NCBI GenBank assembly: GCA_900604495.1
Contig: UWOR01000003.1
Location: 227,405 to 291,404 of the forward strand
Direction of reading: 5' to 3'
From: Desulfovibrio sp. Marseille-P6017
Lineage (GTDB): Bacteria; Bacillota_A; Clostridia; Peptostreptococcales; Peptostreptococcaceae
Length of the DNA stretch: 64,000 bases
Positions within the stretch are counted from its first letter, which is position 1. Each line of letters starts with the position of its first letter. The notes beneath the pieces were generated by a model. The model was not told the origin of the DNA. It did no database searches and saw only the letters and a program-made list of their open reading frames with translations. Positions 55,870 through 64,000 of this stretch are shown here, in pieces. The translations under genes were made by a program, and so were the position numbers.

Positions 55870-58110
55870 ATGAGAAACGTAAATGGTAAGAAAACACATC
55901 AATTAAAAAATGTTGGAACTGCTACTGCATTAACAATTACTCTAGTTACATCTAATGTATCTACTTTAGCTTACGCAATTGAATTAGACTCAGATATCAA
56001 TGAAGAAGTAGTTAAAGAATATATAGAAGAAGTCATTGAAGTAGAAGATAATGAGGAAATAAGTGATAAAGAAGAAGTGATTAGCAAAGATAAATTAGGC
56101 ACTGAGGAAATATCTGTTGAAAATGAAGATATTCAAGAGCAAATATTTACTAAAGAAATGAGTAAATCAATAACTTTGGAAGAATTAGAAAAAGATTGGG
56201 AAATCAAAATATATTCTAGTGACCCAAGTATTGTATTCTTAGAACAATATATTGGTACAAATAAAGATATTGTCATACCAGCCGAAGTTGGAGGTAAAAA
56301 GGTTAAGTTAAGAGGTGAAAAATGTTTTTCAGATCCAAATAAAAAATCTATAATAACTAGTATAACATTTGAAGAATCAGATAATGGTGAGAAGGTACAA
56401 ACACCTGTTTCATTAAAAGGTATATTTAAAGATTGTATAGCGCTTACAAGTATAGACCTAAGTGGGCTAGAGACAAATAATGTAACCAGTATGGAAATGA
56501 TGTTTAGTGGATGTACTTCATTAAAAAGTGTGAACTTAGGAGTCTTAGATACTTCCAATGTAAATAATATGTCAAATATATTTAGTGGATGTAATAATTT
56601 AGAAAGTATAGACTTAAGCGGAGCAGATCTTTCAAGTGTAGAAAATATATCAAACACATTCAGTGAATGTAATAATTTAGAAAGTGTAGATTTAAGTGGA
56701 GCAGATCTTTCAAGTGTAGGAAATATATCAAATACATTCAGCGGATGTAATACTTTAAAAAGTGTAGATTTAAGTGGATTAAAAATTTCATCTAAAGTAA
56801 CAAGCATATCGAGTATGTTTAGTGGATTAAATAATTTAGAAAGTGTAAAATTAAATGGACTACAGATACCAAATGTAACTAATATGTATAATATGTTCAA
56901 GGACTGTACTTCATTAAAAAGTGTAGATTTAAGTGGAGTAGACACATCAAAAGTAACTAATATGACAGGTTTATTTATAGGATGTAGTGAATTAACAGAT
57001 ATAAAGTTTGGTGGTGAGTTTACAACAAAATCAGTAAGTCTTATGAATAATATGTTCAAAGATTGCGCTTCTTTAGAAAATATAGATTTAAGTAGTTTTG
57101 ATACTTCAAATGTCGAAAATATGTCATATATGTTTAGCGACAGTTTATTAAAGAAAGTAGATTTAAGCAGTTTTGATATTTCAAATGTAAAAAATATGAA
57201 GGGAATGTTCCGTAATACAGAATATTTAAAAGAGATAGTACTTGGTAGTACATTTAAAACACTATCAGTAACAGATATGTCATTTATGTTTTGTAATAGT
57301 GGAGTAAATAATTTATATTTAAATGAATTTGACACATCCAAAGTAACAGACATGACAGCTATGTTTGCGAGTTTAGATAATATTACTATTTTAGATTTAT
57401 CTAGTTTTAATTTAAATAATAATGTTAAAACAAATCATATGTTTGCAAAGCATATTAGTGTTGCTAGTAATAGTAATGATATTATTGAACATAATTTATC
57501 TGATTTTGAAAAAGAGTTATTAGTTATTACTAAAGATAGGAGATTAAGAGAATACGATTATACAGCAGATGCTTGTTTACCAGTAGGTCCAACATTAAAT
57601 GCGAATGGTGGAGTATTTGAAAATGGTGAAAAAACTTGTTCACTTTTTAATACAAATGTATTAGGAAGTATCAATGAAGCTGATATAGACAAAGAAATAG
57701 AAAATAGTTTACTAATAGTAAAAAATCCTACAAGATATGGGTACAAATTTGTATCTTGGGAAGTTGAACAAACAATAACAAGAGATAAAGCTTCTATTTT
57801 AGATAAATTAAATACAACTTATTATGCTAAATGGGAAGCTATACCAGTTACATTACCAGATGATGTACCAGTTGATACTACAGATACACCAGTTACATTA
57901 CCAGATGATGTACCAGTTGACGATAAATACCAAGAAAGTAATAATGATAATAATGCAACTGAGAAACCAGAGAGTGGAAACAGTTTAAATGGATCAAATT
58001 CTGTAAGTAATGATAATCCACAAACAGGAGATGCAGGTGTCTTAGGGGGAATTGGATTAGGATTAACATCTATATTAGGTATATTTATAAACAATAGGAA
58101 GAAAAATTAA
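55870..58110 (+). CDS. BspA-like leucine-rich (DUF285) surface protein with sortase motif
   Basis: A 746-residue cell-wall protein. The signal peptide ends near residue 36 (AYA), and a Glu-rich stretch follows. From about 175 to 530 there are roughly fifteen 23-25-residue DUF285/BspA-type repeats of the form LxxVDLSGxDTSNVTNMxxMFxGC. An InlB-type B-repeat (about 573-655: LNANGGVFENGE, YGYKFVSWEVE, TYYAKWE) comes next, then a spacer with VTLPDDVPVD twice. The C-terminus carries the sorting signal NPQTG (716-720), a hydrophobic helix and NRKKN. Such repeats mediate adhesion to host proteins in other bacteria. The ribosome binding site (TAGGAAAA) is weak and rather far from the ATG, so expression may be low or controlled. 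No sortase gene is in the window. Confidence 0.9.
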   Translation: MRNVNGKKTHQLKNVGTATALTITLVTSNVSTLAYAIELDSDINEEVVKEYIEEVIEVEDNEEISDKEEVISKDKLGTEEISVENEDIQEQIFTKEMSKSITLEELEKDWEIKIYSSDPSIVFLEQYIGTNKDIVIPAEVGGKKVKLRGEKCFSDPNKKSIITSITFEESDNGEKVQTPVSLKGIFKDCIALTSIDLSGLETNNVTSMEMMFSGCTSLKSVNLGVLDTSNVNNMSNIFSGCNNLESIDLSGADLSSVENISNTFSECNNLESVDLSGADLSSVGNISNTFSGCNTLKSVDLSGLKISSKVTSISSMFSGLNNLESVKLNGLQIPNVTNMYNMFKDCTSLKSVDLSGVDTSKVTNMTGLFIGCSELTDIKFGGEFTTKSVSLMNNMFKDCASLENIDLSSFDTSNVENMSYMFSDSLLKKVDLSSFDISNVKNMKGMFRNTEYLKEIVLGSTFKTLSVTDMSFMFCNSGVNNLYLNEFDTSKVTDMTAMFASLDNITILDLSSFNLNNNVKTNHMFAKHISVASNSNDIIEHNLSDFEKELLVITKDRRLREYDYTADACLPVGPTLNANGGVFENGEKTCSLFNTNVLGSINEADIDKEIENSLLIVKNPTRYGYKFVSWEVEQTITRDKASILDKLNTTYYAKWEAIPVTLPDDVPVDTTDTPVTLPDDVPVDDKYQESNNDNNATEKPESGNSLNGSNSVSNDNPQTGDAGVLGGIGLGLTSILGIFINNRKKN

Positions 58111-58173
58111 TAAAGTTGTATATAAATTTTAAATCATGAATAGAATTTTATAAATTTAGATGTATTATCAAAA

Positions 58174-58211
58174 TAAAAACTCATATCTATAATTAGATAT
58201 GAGTTTTCTAC
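58174..58211 (+). terminator. Terminator of the surface-protein gene
   Basis: A perfect 14-bp stem, AAAACTCATATCTA with its complement around TAAT, ends in TTTT. Confidence 0.8.
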
Positions 58212-58377
58212 TTTATAAATAATTCATATTAGGCACAAATAGGTTATTAAATTAATATTTACATATAATATAAATTTAATAACTCATAAACTAGTTACAA
58301 AAAAGTACCTAATTGAGGCTTTAACTTAATCTTGTTATAGTAAATACATAATTAAAAATAAGGTAGGTATACATAAT

Positions 58378-58677
58378 ATGAATAATAAATTAACTTATAA
58401 AATAAAAGAAGTGCTTACTAAGAATGAGTATACGGATATAATAATAAAACATAAATTAGAAGATACTGAATTAAAACTAAGCGATTCTAAGGTAAGATTT
58501 AGATATGAGCCAAAAGAAGATAAGGCTTATTTAAGTTTTGGAAATGAAAATCAATATACAGTATGTGAAGTAGAAGATGGAAATATAAATGAAATAATTA
58601 TAAATGATGAATTGTTAGTTATAGAAGCTGACGAAAAATATTATCATTGCTATCTTAATAAAGATAAAATATATTAG
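58378..58677 (+). CDS. Small protein of unknown function
   Basis: A 99-residue acidic, soluble-looking protein with alternating beta-like segments (ELKLSDSKVRFRYEP, KAYLSFGNENQYTVCEVEDG, INEIIINDELLVIEAD). I do not recognise a family. The ribosome binding site is weak (AAGGTAGG, rather far from the ATG). It is followed at once by a broken HxlR gene in another frame and may itself be a leftover. Confidence 0.45.
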   Translation: MNNKLTYKIKEVLTKNEYTDIIIKHKLEDTELKLSDSKVRFRYEPKEDKAYLSFGNENQYTVCEVEDGNINEIIINDELLVIEADEKYYHCYLNKDKIY

Positions 58678-58838
58678 GTAAAAAATGGGTAGCTATAATA
58701 ATATGGGAAATTAAAAATAATAAAATTAGATTCGGAGAATTACAAAGAGCTATAAATGGATGTACAAAAAAGATGTTAACTCAGCAATTAGACTTATTAA
58801 TTAGGAATAATATCATAATAAATGATAAAAAAAGTTAA
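58677..58838 (+). pseudogene. HxlR-type regulator fragment
   Basis: The frame from 58677 reads GKKWVAIIIWEIKNNKIRFG, then ELQRAI and KKMLTQQLDLLIRNNIII before a stop at 58838. This is the DNA-binding core of HxlR/DUF24 regulators (GKWxxxIL...FxEL...I..KxLTxxLxxL). The N-terminal cysteine segment and the C-terminal wing are missing and no start codon with a ribosome binding site is present. Confidence 0.7.
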
Positions 58839-58951
58839 AATAAAAAATATAAAATTTATTAAACAAATTTTAAAAAGTGGACCTTATATGTCTTTTTTTG
58901 TCGTTATTATAGAGGAGTATTAATATTACTTACTATTTAGGAGGATTTTTT

Positions 58952-59995
58952 ATGAAAGACATTTTAACGGGAACAGGATTACTGTTACTAGTATTAGCTT
59001 TATTTACTTTATTTAGTTATAAAGCACCAAAAGGTATGAAGGCAATGGGTGGTCTTGCAAACGCTGCCTGTGCAAGTTTCCTAGTTGAGGCTATTAACTA
59101 CTCATTCTTTGGAGACATATTAAACTTAGATTTATTTTATAATACAGGTGCAGCCAACGGTTCTTTAGGTGGAGTTGCTGCGGGAATATTAGTACCGATA
59201 TCAATGGGAGTTTCACCAGTGTATGCTGTATTAATAGGTTTAACATGCTTAAACTTCAAAATACTTCCAGGATTTATAGCTGGTTATTTAGTAGCATTTG
59301 TAGTTAAGTACTTAGAAGAAAAGGTACCAGCAGGTTTAGACTTAATAGTTATAATAGTTGTTGCAGCACCATTAGCATACTTAATAGGGGATGTAACAAG
59401 TCCTTTAGTTGATGGTACATTAGGAACTATAGGTTCAGTTTTAACATCTGCATCTAGTTCATCACCAATAATAATGGGAATTGTATTAGGTGGATTAATA
59501 ACAGTTGTTGCTACAGCTCCTCTTTCTTCTATGGCTTTAACAGCTATGATAGGATTAAGTGGTGTGCCAATGGCAATAGGTGCATTATCAGTATTTGGAT
59601 CTACTTTCATGAACTATGTATTCTTCTCAAAAATGAAGTTTGGTTCAAGAGAAGACAATATAGCAGTTGCTATAGAACCTTTAACACAAGCAGATATAAT
59701 ATCTGCAAACCCAATACCAATATATGTTACTAACTTTATAGGTGGAGCTGCATGTGGAGTTGTAGTTGCATTAATGGGATTAGTAAATAATTCACCAGGA
59801 ACAGCTACTGCAATAGCAGGTCTTGCGGTATCATTTGCTTACAATCCACCAGTAAAGGTTGTAATAGCTGCTGTAGTATGTGCTGTATTATCAGCAATAG
59901 CAGGATTCATAGGATATAAAATATTTAAGAACTATAAAATAGTTACAGCTGCAGAAATAAGAGGAAATAAAGCTGTAGAAGAAAATGTAGCTTAG
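58952..59995 (+). CDS. PTS EIIC-like membrane protein, PfoR family
   Basis: A 347-residue polytopic membrane protein with about nine to ten hydrophobic segments. The GLANAACASFLVEAINYSFFG, NGSLGGVAAGILVPISMGVSP and AFVVKYLEEKVPAGLDLIVII motifs fit the PTS_EIIC_2 family, which includes PfoR, named as a toxin-gene regulator in Clostridium perfringens but looking like a sugar permease. No EIIA or EIIB genes are next to it. The ribosome binding site is a good AGGAGGA. Transport or regulatory role cannot be decided. Confidence 0.8.
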   Translation: MKDILTGTGLLLLVLALFTLFSYKAPKGMKAMGGLANAACASFLVEAINYSFFGDILNLDLFYNTGAANGSLGGVAAGILVPISMGVSPVYAVLIGLTCLNFKILPGFIAGYLVAFVVKYLEEKVPAGLDLIVIIVVAAPLAYLIGDVTSPLVDGTLGTIGSVLTSASSSSPIIMGIVLGGLITVVATAPLSSMALTAMIGLSGVPMAIGALSVFGSTFMNYVFFSKMKFGSREDNIAVAIEPLTQADIISANPIPIYVTNFIGGAACGVVVALMGLVNNSPGTATAIAGLAVSFAYNPPVKVVIAAVVCAVLSAIAGFIGYKIFKNYKIVTAAEIRGNKAVEENVA

Positions 59996-60046
59996 AATAA
60001 TATTTTATATGAAAACGTATATTTAGACTATTTAATTATATAGGAA

Positions 60047-60105
60047 ATATGCTCTATATCTGCTTTTATGTATAAATTATAATAAGAGCGATATAGGGCA
60101 TATTT
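60047..60105 (+). terminator. Long hairpin after the PfoR-like gene
   Basis: ATATGCTCTATATC pairs with GATATAGGGCATAT around a 29-base loop; the tail is only moderately T-rich. Probably the terminator of the preceding gene. Confidence 0.5.
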
Positions 60106-60170
60106 ATATATAAAAATGATATTGATTATCTATATCAAATGCTATATAATATATTTTGAAATTCAAATTA

Positions 60171-60211
60171 TAAGATTATCAATAGTATATAAGCTATTGA
60201 TAATCTTATAA
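60171..60211. terminator. Second hairpin before the ABC operon
   Basis: A perfect 14-bp inverted repeat (AAGATTATCAATAG and its complement, eight-base loop) followed by ATAAT. It lies about 50 bp before the ABC operon and could be a terminator or an operator-like element. Confidence 0.55.
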
Positions 60212-60259
60212 TCAGTATCTATAAATAGAAATATAGACGATGAGAGAAGGGAGGCAGCT

Positions 60260-60886
60260 ATGAAATATATTTTTATAAACCCAGTTGTAGACAATATGTA
60301 TATAAAAGAAGAGCTAGATGAGTTATTACTTAACAATGGTTACTTAAGGATAGAAGTTGAAAATGATTGGCATAAGATTGTAAAAGAAAAGTATAATGAA
60401 GCTCTTAAATCAACAGAAAAGACACTTCTAGATAAAAGATGTCCTTTGGCTATAGATACTATTGATGAATATATAAATGAGAGTGATGTTTTTATTCCTC
60501 AAATTGATCCAATTCTAATACATTGTGGTATAGAAATCGCAAATAGAAGCGACTTAAAAGGAAAGAAGAAAGTAATTACTACGCCATGTGAAAGTTTAGC
60601 TTTATATGGAAACAAAAAGAATTTAGAAGATACAGTATTCGTAAGTTGGAAAGAATTTATAAAGAATTTAAATTTACATGAAATGATTAAAGTAAAACTA
60701 CTTGATAAAAGTCCTATTCCTCCAGGTTACTTTAAGTCCTTAGAAGTAAAAGTAGGAAGTATTTCAGGAAAAGAAAATATAAAAGATTACTTTAAAAATA
60801 AGTTACATAAGGAAGATGACTTAGTTGAAATGCTTTATTGTACAAATGGATGCAATAATGGAGATGGAGTGTTAATAAATGAATAG
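60260..60886 (+). CDS. Small [FeFe]-hydrogenase-like cysteine protein, first gene of an ABC operon
   Basis: A 208-residue cytoplasmic protein I cannot name. Its second half reads like a shrunken H-cluster domain: KVITTPCESLAL corresponds to the second hydrogenase motif (TPCTAK), and DLVEMLYCTNGCNNGDGV to the third (DFVEVMACKGGCIGGGGQ in the hydrogenase at 4448). PPGYFK and IKDYFKNKLHKEDD fit the intervening parts. Further Cys are in KRCPLAI and IHCGIEIA. The ferredoxin clusters and the TSCCPGW motif are absent, so hydrogen chemistry is unlikely; a simple Fe-S or metal-binding role is possible. It overlaps the permease gene by 8 bp, so it belongs to the importer operon. Confidence 0.6.
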   Translation: MKYIFINPVVDNMYIKEELDELLLNNGYLRIEVENDWHKIVKEKYNEALKSTEKTLLDKRCPLAIDTIDEYINESDVFIPQIDPILIHCGIEIANRSDLKGKKKVITTPCESLALYGNKKNLEDTVFVSWKEFIKNLNLHEMIKVKLLDKSPIPPGYFKSLEVKVGSISGKENIKDYFKNKLHKEDDLVEMLYCTNGCNNGDGVLINE

Positions 60887-61643
60887 CAGTAAAATTAAAA
60901 AAACATCAATTTCTGCCATAATCCTAATTGCAATATGGGCTATAGTTACTAAGATGGAATTTGTTAGTTCTTATATTTTACCTTCACCAGAAAAGGTATT
61001 AGATAGCCTAATTAAAATGATATTGTCTGGAGAAATTTTTGAAGATATTTATATAAGTTATATAAGAGTTTTAAAAGGATTTTTCATAGCAACTTTATTT
61101 GCATTTATATTAGCAATGGTGAGAGTTATTTTTCCAAAATACAATGATTACTATGAGAATATAGTTCAATTTTTAAAAAATGTACCACCATTAAGCTTGA
61201 TATCCCTTTTAATCTTATGGTTTGGTATAGGTGAAACAACTAAGATAGGAATAATAGTTTTAACTTCATTTTTCCCAATATATTTAAATACAGTAAAGGG
61301 ATTTATAAGTTGTGATAAAAAATTATTAGAAGTTGGTAAGGTTTACGGATATTCAAAGTCAAGAAGCTTTTTTAAGATAAGACTTCCATATGCTATGTCA
61401 GATATATTAGTTGGAATGAGGATAGGATTAGGATATAGTTGGAGGTCTATAATAAGTGCAGAAATGATTGCAGCATCATCAGGGCTTGGTCATATGATTT
61501 TATTTGCTCAGCAAATGTCTAGAACAGATAAGGTTATAGTCGGTATTTTAGTAATAGGTGTAGTTGGTTATATAACTGATAGATTATTTGCACTTATAAT
61601 CGATAAAGCTTTGAAAGGATCAGATAAAAATGGATGGAATTAA
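60879..61643 (+). CDS. ABC transporter permease, SsuC/TauC/NrtB type
   Basis: A 254-residue inner-membrane permease with six hydrophobic helices. The EAA-type cytoplasmic loop is EVGKVYGYSKSRSFFKIRLPYAM, followed by GMRIGLGYSWRSIISAEMIAASSGLGHMI, characteristic of the nitrate/sulfonate/taurine group. It overlaps its neighbours by 8 bp upstream and 14 bp downstream, so the operon is translationally coupled. The cargo cannot be read; sulfonates, nitrate-like ions, thiamine precursors and metal complexes are all carried by relatives. Confidence 0.92.
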   Translation: MNSSKIKKTSISAIILIAIWAIVTKMEFVSSYILPSPEKVLDSLIKMILSGEIFEDIYISYIRVLKGFFIATLFAFILAMVRVIFPKYNDYYENIVQFLKNVPPLSLISLLILWFGIGETTKIGIIVLTSFFPIYLNTVKGFISCDKKLLEVGKVYGYSKSRSFFKIRLPYAMSDILVGMRIGLGYSWRSIISAEMIAASSGLGHMILFAQQMSRTDKVIVGILVIGVVGYITDRLFALIIDKALKGSDKNGWN

Positions 61644-62343
61644 ATTAGTAAATGTAAGTAAAATTTATACTGTTGAAAAAGAAAGTATAAAGGTTTTAAA
61701 TGAAATAAATTTAAATATACCAGCAAATAAGATAACAGTAATTCTAGGTCGAAGTGGATGTGGGAAGACTACATTACTTAGACTTGTATCAGGGCTTGAA
61801 GAATTTGACCAAGGAGAAATTCTAGGGTATAACTCAAAAAAGACAGCATATGTTTTTCAAGAAGATAGATTGATGCCATGGCTAGATGTAAAATCTAATG
61901 TAACATTTGGCATACATAATAAGAAAGTAGACCACAGTAGAGTTGATGAAATTATTGAAACTGTGGGACTTAAGAAATTCTATAGTGCATATCCCAGTCA
62001 ATTATCAGGTGGAATGAAACAAAGGGTATCTATTGCAAGAGCATTTGCATATGACCCAGACCTTATAATGATGGACGAGCCTTTCTCAGCATTAGACTAC
62101 TTTACAAGAGAACAAATGCAAAAGGAATTATTAAAAATTCATAACAGATTAAAATGTTCAATTTTATTTGTAACTCATAGTATCGATGAAGCTCTTATTC
62201 TTGGTGACAAAATTGTAGTATTAGAACAAGGAATTATTAAATCTCAATATAAAATTGATGAAAAAAGTAGTACAAGAGATTTATTAGATGATAAATTTGT
62301 CAATTTAAAAAAGCAAATAATTGATGACTTAAAAGTTATTTAA
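61630..62343 (+). CDS. ABC transporter ATP-binding protein, SsuB/TauB/NrtD type
   Basis: A 237-residue ATPase with Walker A GRSGCGKTT, Q-loop FQEDRLMPW, signature LSGGMKQR, Walker B LIMMDEPF and the H-loop THSIDEA. The VFQEDRLMPWLDV form is typical of the taurine/nitrate/sulfonate group. It overlaps the permease gene and is followed, after 32 bp, by the binding protein. Confidence 0.95.
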   Translation: MDGIKLVNVSKIYTVEKESIKVLNEINLNIPANKITVILGRSGCGKTTLLRLVSGLEEFDQGEILGYNSKKTAYVFQEDRLMPWLDVKSNVTFGIHNKKVDHSRVDEIIETVGLKKFYSAYPSQLSGGMKQRVSIARAFAYDPDLIMMDEPFSALDYFTREQMQKELLKIHNRLKCSILFVTHSIDEALILGDKIVVLEQGIIKSQYKIDEKSSTRDLLDDKFVNLKKQIIDDLKVI

Positions 62344-62375
62344 TTAAAGAAACATAAACAGTGGAGGAGAAATTT

Positions 62376-63344
62376 ATGAAATTAAGTAAATCAATAAAAA
62401 GGAAATTAACAGCAATATTTTCTGCAGGAATGATGATGACATCAATTGCTGGATGTTCAGCAACAAAAGAGTCTAGTTTAGATAAGCTAGTAATAACACA
62501 TGTTACTTCACCGCTGAATGTACCGAGTATAATACAAAAGAATAAAAATATATTTGCAGATGAGTTTAGTGCAAATGGTAAAGATATAGCTATTGAGTAT
62601 GCCGAAATAACATCAGGCTCAGACCAAACTCAAGCATTAGCTTCAGGAGATGTTGATATATTATATGCAGTTGGAGGAACTTCAGTAGTTTTAGCAGCAG
62701 CAAACGATGCTGATATAAAAATATTAAATATGTACAGTAGATCACCAGAAGCATTTTGTATGTATTCACTTGATGAAAGTATAAAATCAGCAGAAGATTT
62801 AAAAGGTAAAACGATAGCAGGACCAGTTGGAACTAACTTACATCAATTATTAATAGCATACCTTGAAGAAGCTGGAATGAGTATAGATGATGTTAATTAT
62901 GTAAATATGGCTATACCTGATGCAAAGGCAGCCTTAGATGGAAAAAGTATTGATGTAGCATTACTTGCAGGACCTACTGCATATAAAGCAAAAGAACAGG
63001 GTTACAACTTAGTTACTAACGGAAAAGGATTAACAGATGCAGTAATAGCAGTGGCAGTTAGAGAAGATTTCTATAATGAACATAAAGAAGAAGTTGAACT
63101 ATTCGTTAAAGGTCAAGAAAATATTATTAAATATATAAATGAAAACTACGATGAGACTATGGAAATAGTTGCTAATGAACTTGATTTAGATAAATCTGCA
63201 GTTGAAGAAATGTACAAGCAATATGATTTTAGTATAGAAATTACAGATGAAGACCGTAAGGCATTTCAAAATGTAGCTGACTTTATGTTTAAAACTGGAA
63301 TGATAGAAGAAGAAGTTAATACAGATGAACTTTTTATAAAATAG
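62376..63344 (+). CDS. ABC transporter substrate-binding lipoprotein, SsuA/NrtA type
   Basis: A 322-residue lipoprotein (SIAGC lipobox near residue 27) of the NMT1/SsuA type. VITHVTSPLNVPSIIQKNKNIF at the start, ASGDVDILYAVGGTSV, and DLKGKTIAGPVGTNLHQLLIAYLEEAG are typical. The ATG at 62376 follows GGAGGAG; an in-frame start 15 bases upstream would use the ribosome binding site itself. It should catch the operon's substrate outside the membrane; SAEDLKGKTIAGPVGT suggests a fold common to many small-molecule binders, not a specific ligand. Confidence 0.92.
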   Translation: MKLSKSIKRKLTAIFSAGMMMTSIAGCSATKESSLDKLVITHVTSPLNVPSIIQKNKNIFADEFSANGKDIAIEYAEITSGSDQTQALASGDVDILYAVGGTSVVLAAANDADIKILNMYSRSPEAFCMYSLDESIKSAEDLKGKTIAGPVGTNLHQLLIAYLEEAGMSIDDVNYVNMAIPDAKAALDGKSIDVALLAGPTAYKAKEQGYNLVTNGKGLTDAVIAVAVREDFYNEHKEEVELFVKGQENIIKYINENYDETMEIVANELDLDKSAVEEMYKQYDFSIEITDEDRKAFQNVADFMFKTGMIEEEVNTDELFIK

Positions 63345-63357
63345 TAGGTGAATACAA

Positions 63358-63900
63358 ATGACACAAGAAAAGGTTATAGTAAAAGATAAAAATGATATTA
63401 TAGAGATAACTTATGATGATATTTTAAAATATCATGGTAGAGAAATGATAGGTGGAGCAGCTTTAGCATTTAAAATAATGTTGATGACTTTTCCAAGACT
63501 TTGTAATGAAATACCACAAAGAGGCAGATTTAGTTTTTATAGCGGAATAGGAAAAAATGGAAGAGGTATAATAGATGCAACAGAAATGGTTATGCGTGTA
63601 AAAACACATAATAATTTAAGATTAGATCTTGCATATTCTGATGATAAGTTAGGTCAAGTTGCACCTGGTGGCGGTAGATATTATTTTGAGATAGGATATG
63701 ATGATAAATTAGTTAAATTATATTTAAAAGAAGGAATAATACCAGAAGAATTTATAGCATATTCAAAGTTGTCACATAAATGTAAAGCAGAAAATATTTC
63801 TATGAAAGTAGAAGATCAAGAAAAACTTTTGTTATTAAGACAAGAATTGGCTAGCATTATAATAAAATCTAAACCAGAAGACCTATTTGTAATAATTTAA
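63358..63900 (+). CDS. Conserved protein of unknown function in the ABC operon, FmdE-like in part
   Basis: A 180-residue soluble protein, 13 bp after the binding-protein gene and behind AGTAGGTG. The segment ILKYHGREMIGGAALAFKIM recalls the FmdE-type start (F/YHGH.. AxG), and VAPGGGRYYFEIGYDDKLVKLYLKEG is another conserved-looking part. I cannot assign a reaction. FmdE-like proteins occur near molybdenum and tungsten enzymes, so an oxyanion or metal-cofactor link is one reading; it is weak. It is the last gene before a terminator. Confidence 0.5.
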   Translation: MTQEKVIVKDKNDIIEITYDDILKYHGREMIGGAALAFKIMLMTFPRLCNEIPQRGRFSFYSGIGKNGRGIIDATEMVMRVKTHNNLRLDLAYSDDKLGQVAPGGGRYYFEIGYDDKLVKLYLKEGIIPEEFIAYSKLSHKCKAENISMKVEDQEKLLLLRQELASIIIKSKPEDLFVII

Positions 63901-63916
63901 AATTAGAATAGATAGA

Positions 63917-63956
63917 AAGGTTGTAGTTGAAATTATCAATTACAACCTTTTTTTGT
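63917..63956 (+). terminator. Terminator of the ABC operon
   Basis: AAAGGTTGTA and TTGA pair with TCAA and TACAACCTTT around a short loop, followed by seven T. It ends the five-gene transcript. Confidence 0.85.
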
Positions 63957-64000
63957 CTAACTTAGATTATAAAAATAAAACTAATACAATATTATTAGAG

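Noticed and set aside
56133..57353. 406-codon open frame on the minus strand within the DUF285 surface protein
   Set aside because: It is the reverse-complement shadow of regular, AT-rich leucine/serine repeats; there is no ribosome binding site, and the plus-strand frame has a full domain order.
1..64000. CRISPR array, tRNA, rRNA or intact insertion sequence
   Set aside because: No regular spacer-repeat series, cloverleaf-like sequence, rRNA segment or transposase with inverted repeats was found. The repeats in the DUF285 gene and the M60 genes are coding.

Overview
The window reads as chromosomal DNA of a low-GC, anaerobic, host-associated Clostridia member. A Peptostreptococcaceae-type gut organism (Romboutsia, Paraclostridium or Intestinibacter-like) fits best, from the AT-rich codons, strong AGGAGG ribosome binding sites, [FeFe] hydrogenase, class I c-di-GMP riboswitches, a PfoR-like protein and an NPQTG sorting motif. 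No rRNA or tRNA gene is present, so the genus is an inference.

Layout. (1) 1-4.2 kb: end of a B12-dependent glycerol/diol dehydratase operon (small subunit cut by the window edge, two reactivase subunits, a GlcG/HbpS protein, 1,3-propanediol dehydrogenase). (2) 4.4-9.7 kb: an [FeFe] hydrogenase followed by all three H-cluster maturases, HydE, HydG and HydF. (3) 9.8-11.5 kb: an unknown protein and a DUF2871 membrane protein. (4) 11.6-18.3 kb: a c-di-GMP-I riboswitch controlling a 2132-residue secreted M60 (enhancin-like) metallopeptidase. (5) 18.6-21.2 kb: PucR-type regulator and MFS transporter. (6) 21.4-36.1 kb: a complete hyaluronan/glycosaminoglycan utilisation locus: secreted PL8 lyase, KduI, GH88 hydrolase, a mannose-family PTS (B, C, D, A), KduD, KdgA, KdgK, a heparinase II/III protein and a LacI/RegR-type regulator. 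Two near-identical promoters carry matching palindromic operators. (7) 36.2-37.9 kb: a decayed mobile-element remnant (XRE protein, VapE pseudogene). (8) 38.2-49.7 kb: two more riboswitch-controlled M60 peptidases, a recent tandem duplication; the second copy has lost its C-terminal third to a frameshift and a stop. (9) 49.9-58.8 kb: small accessory genes and several pseudogenes (DUF4300, sensor kinase, HxlR fragment), GNAT/MerR pair, a double gamma-glutamylcyclotransferase lipoprotein and an LPXTG-like leucine-rich surface protein. (10) 58.9-64 kb: PfoR-like membrane protein, then a five-gene operon with a small hydrogenase-like cysteine protein, an SsuABC/TauABC-like ABC importer and a conserved unknown protein.

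How it works together. The secreted PL8 lyase cuts hyaluronan to unsaturated disaccharides, the PTS imports and phosphorylates them, GH88 splits them, and KduI/KduD/KdgK/KdgA carry the uronate to pyruvate and glyceraldehyde-3-phosphate. The M60 proteins probably attack host glycoproteins, with output tied to c-di-GMP. Glycerol reduction to 1,3-propanediol and H2 release dispose of reducing equivalents.

The most unusual signals are the conserved RNA layout of the three M60 leaders (aptamer, terminator, and a hairpin over the ribosome binding site that can exchange partners) and the small hydrogenase-like protein that opens the ABC-transporter operon.
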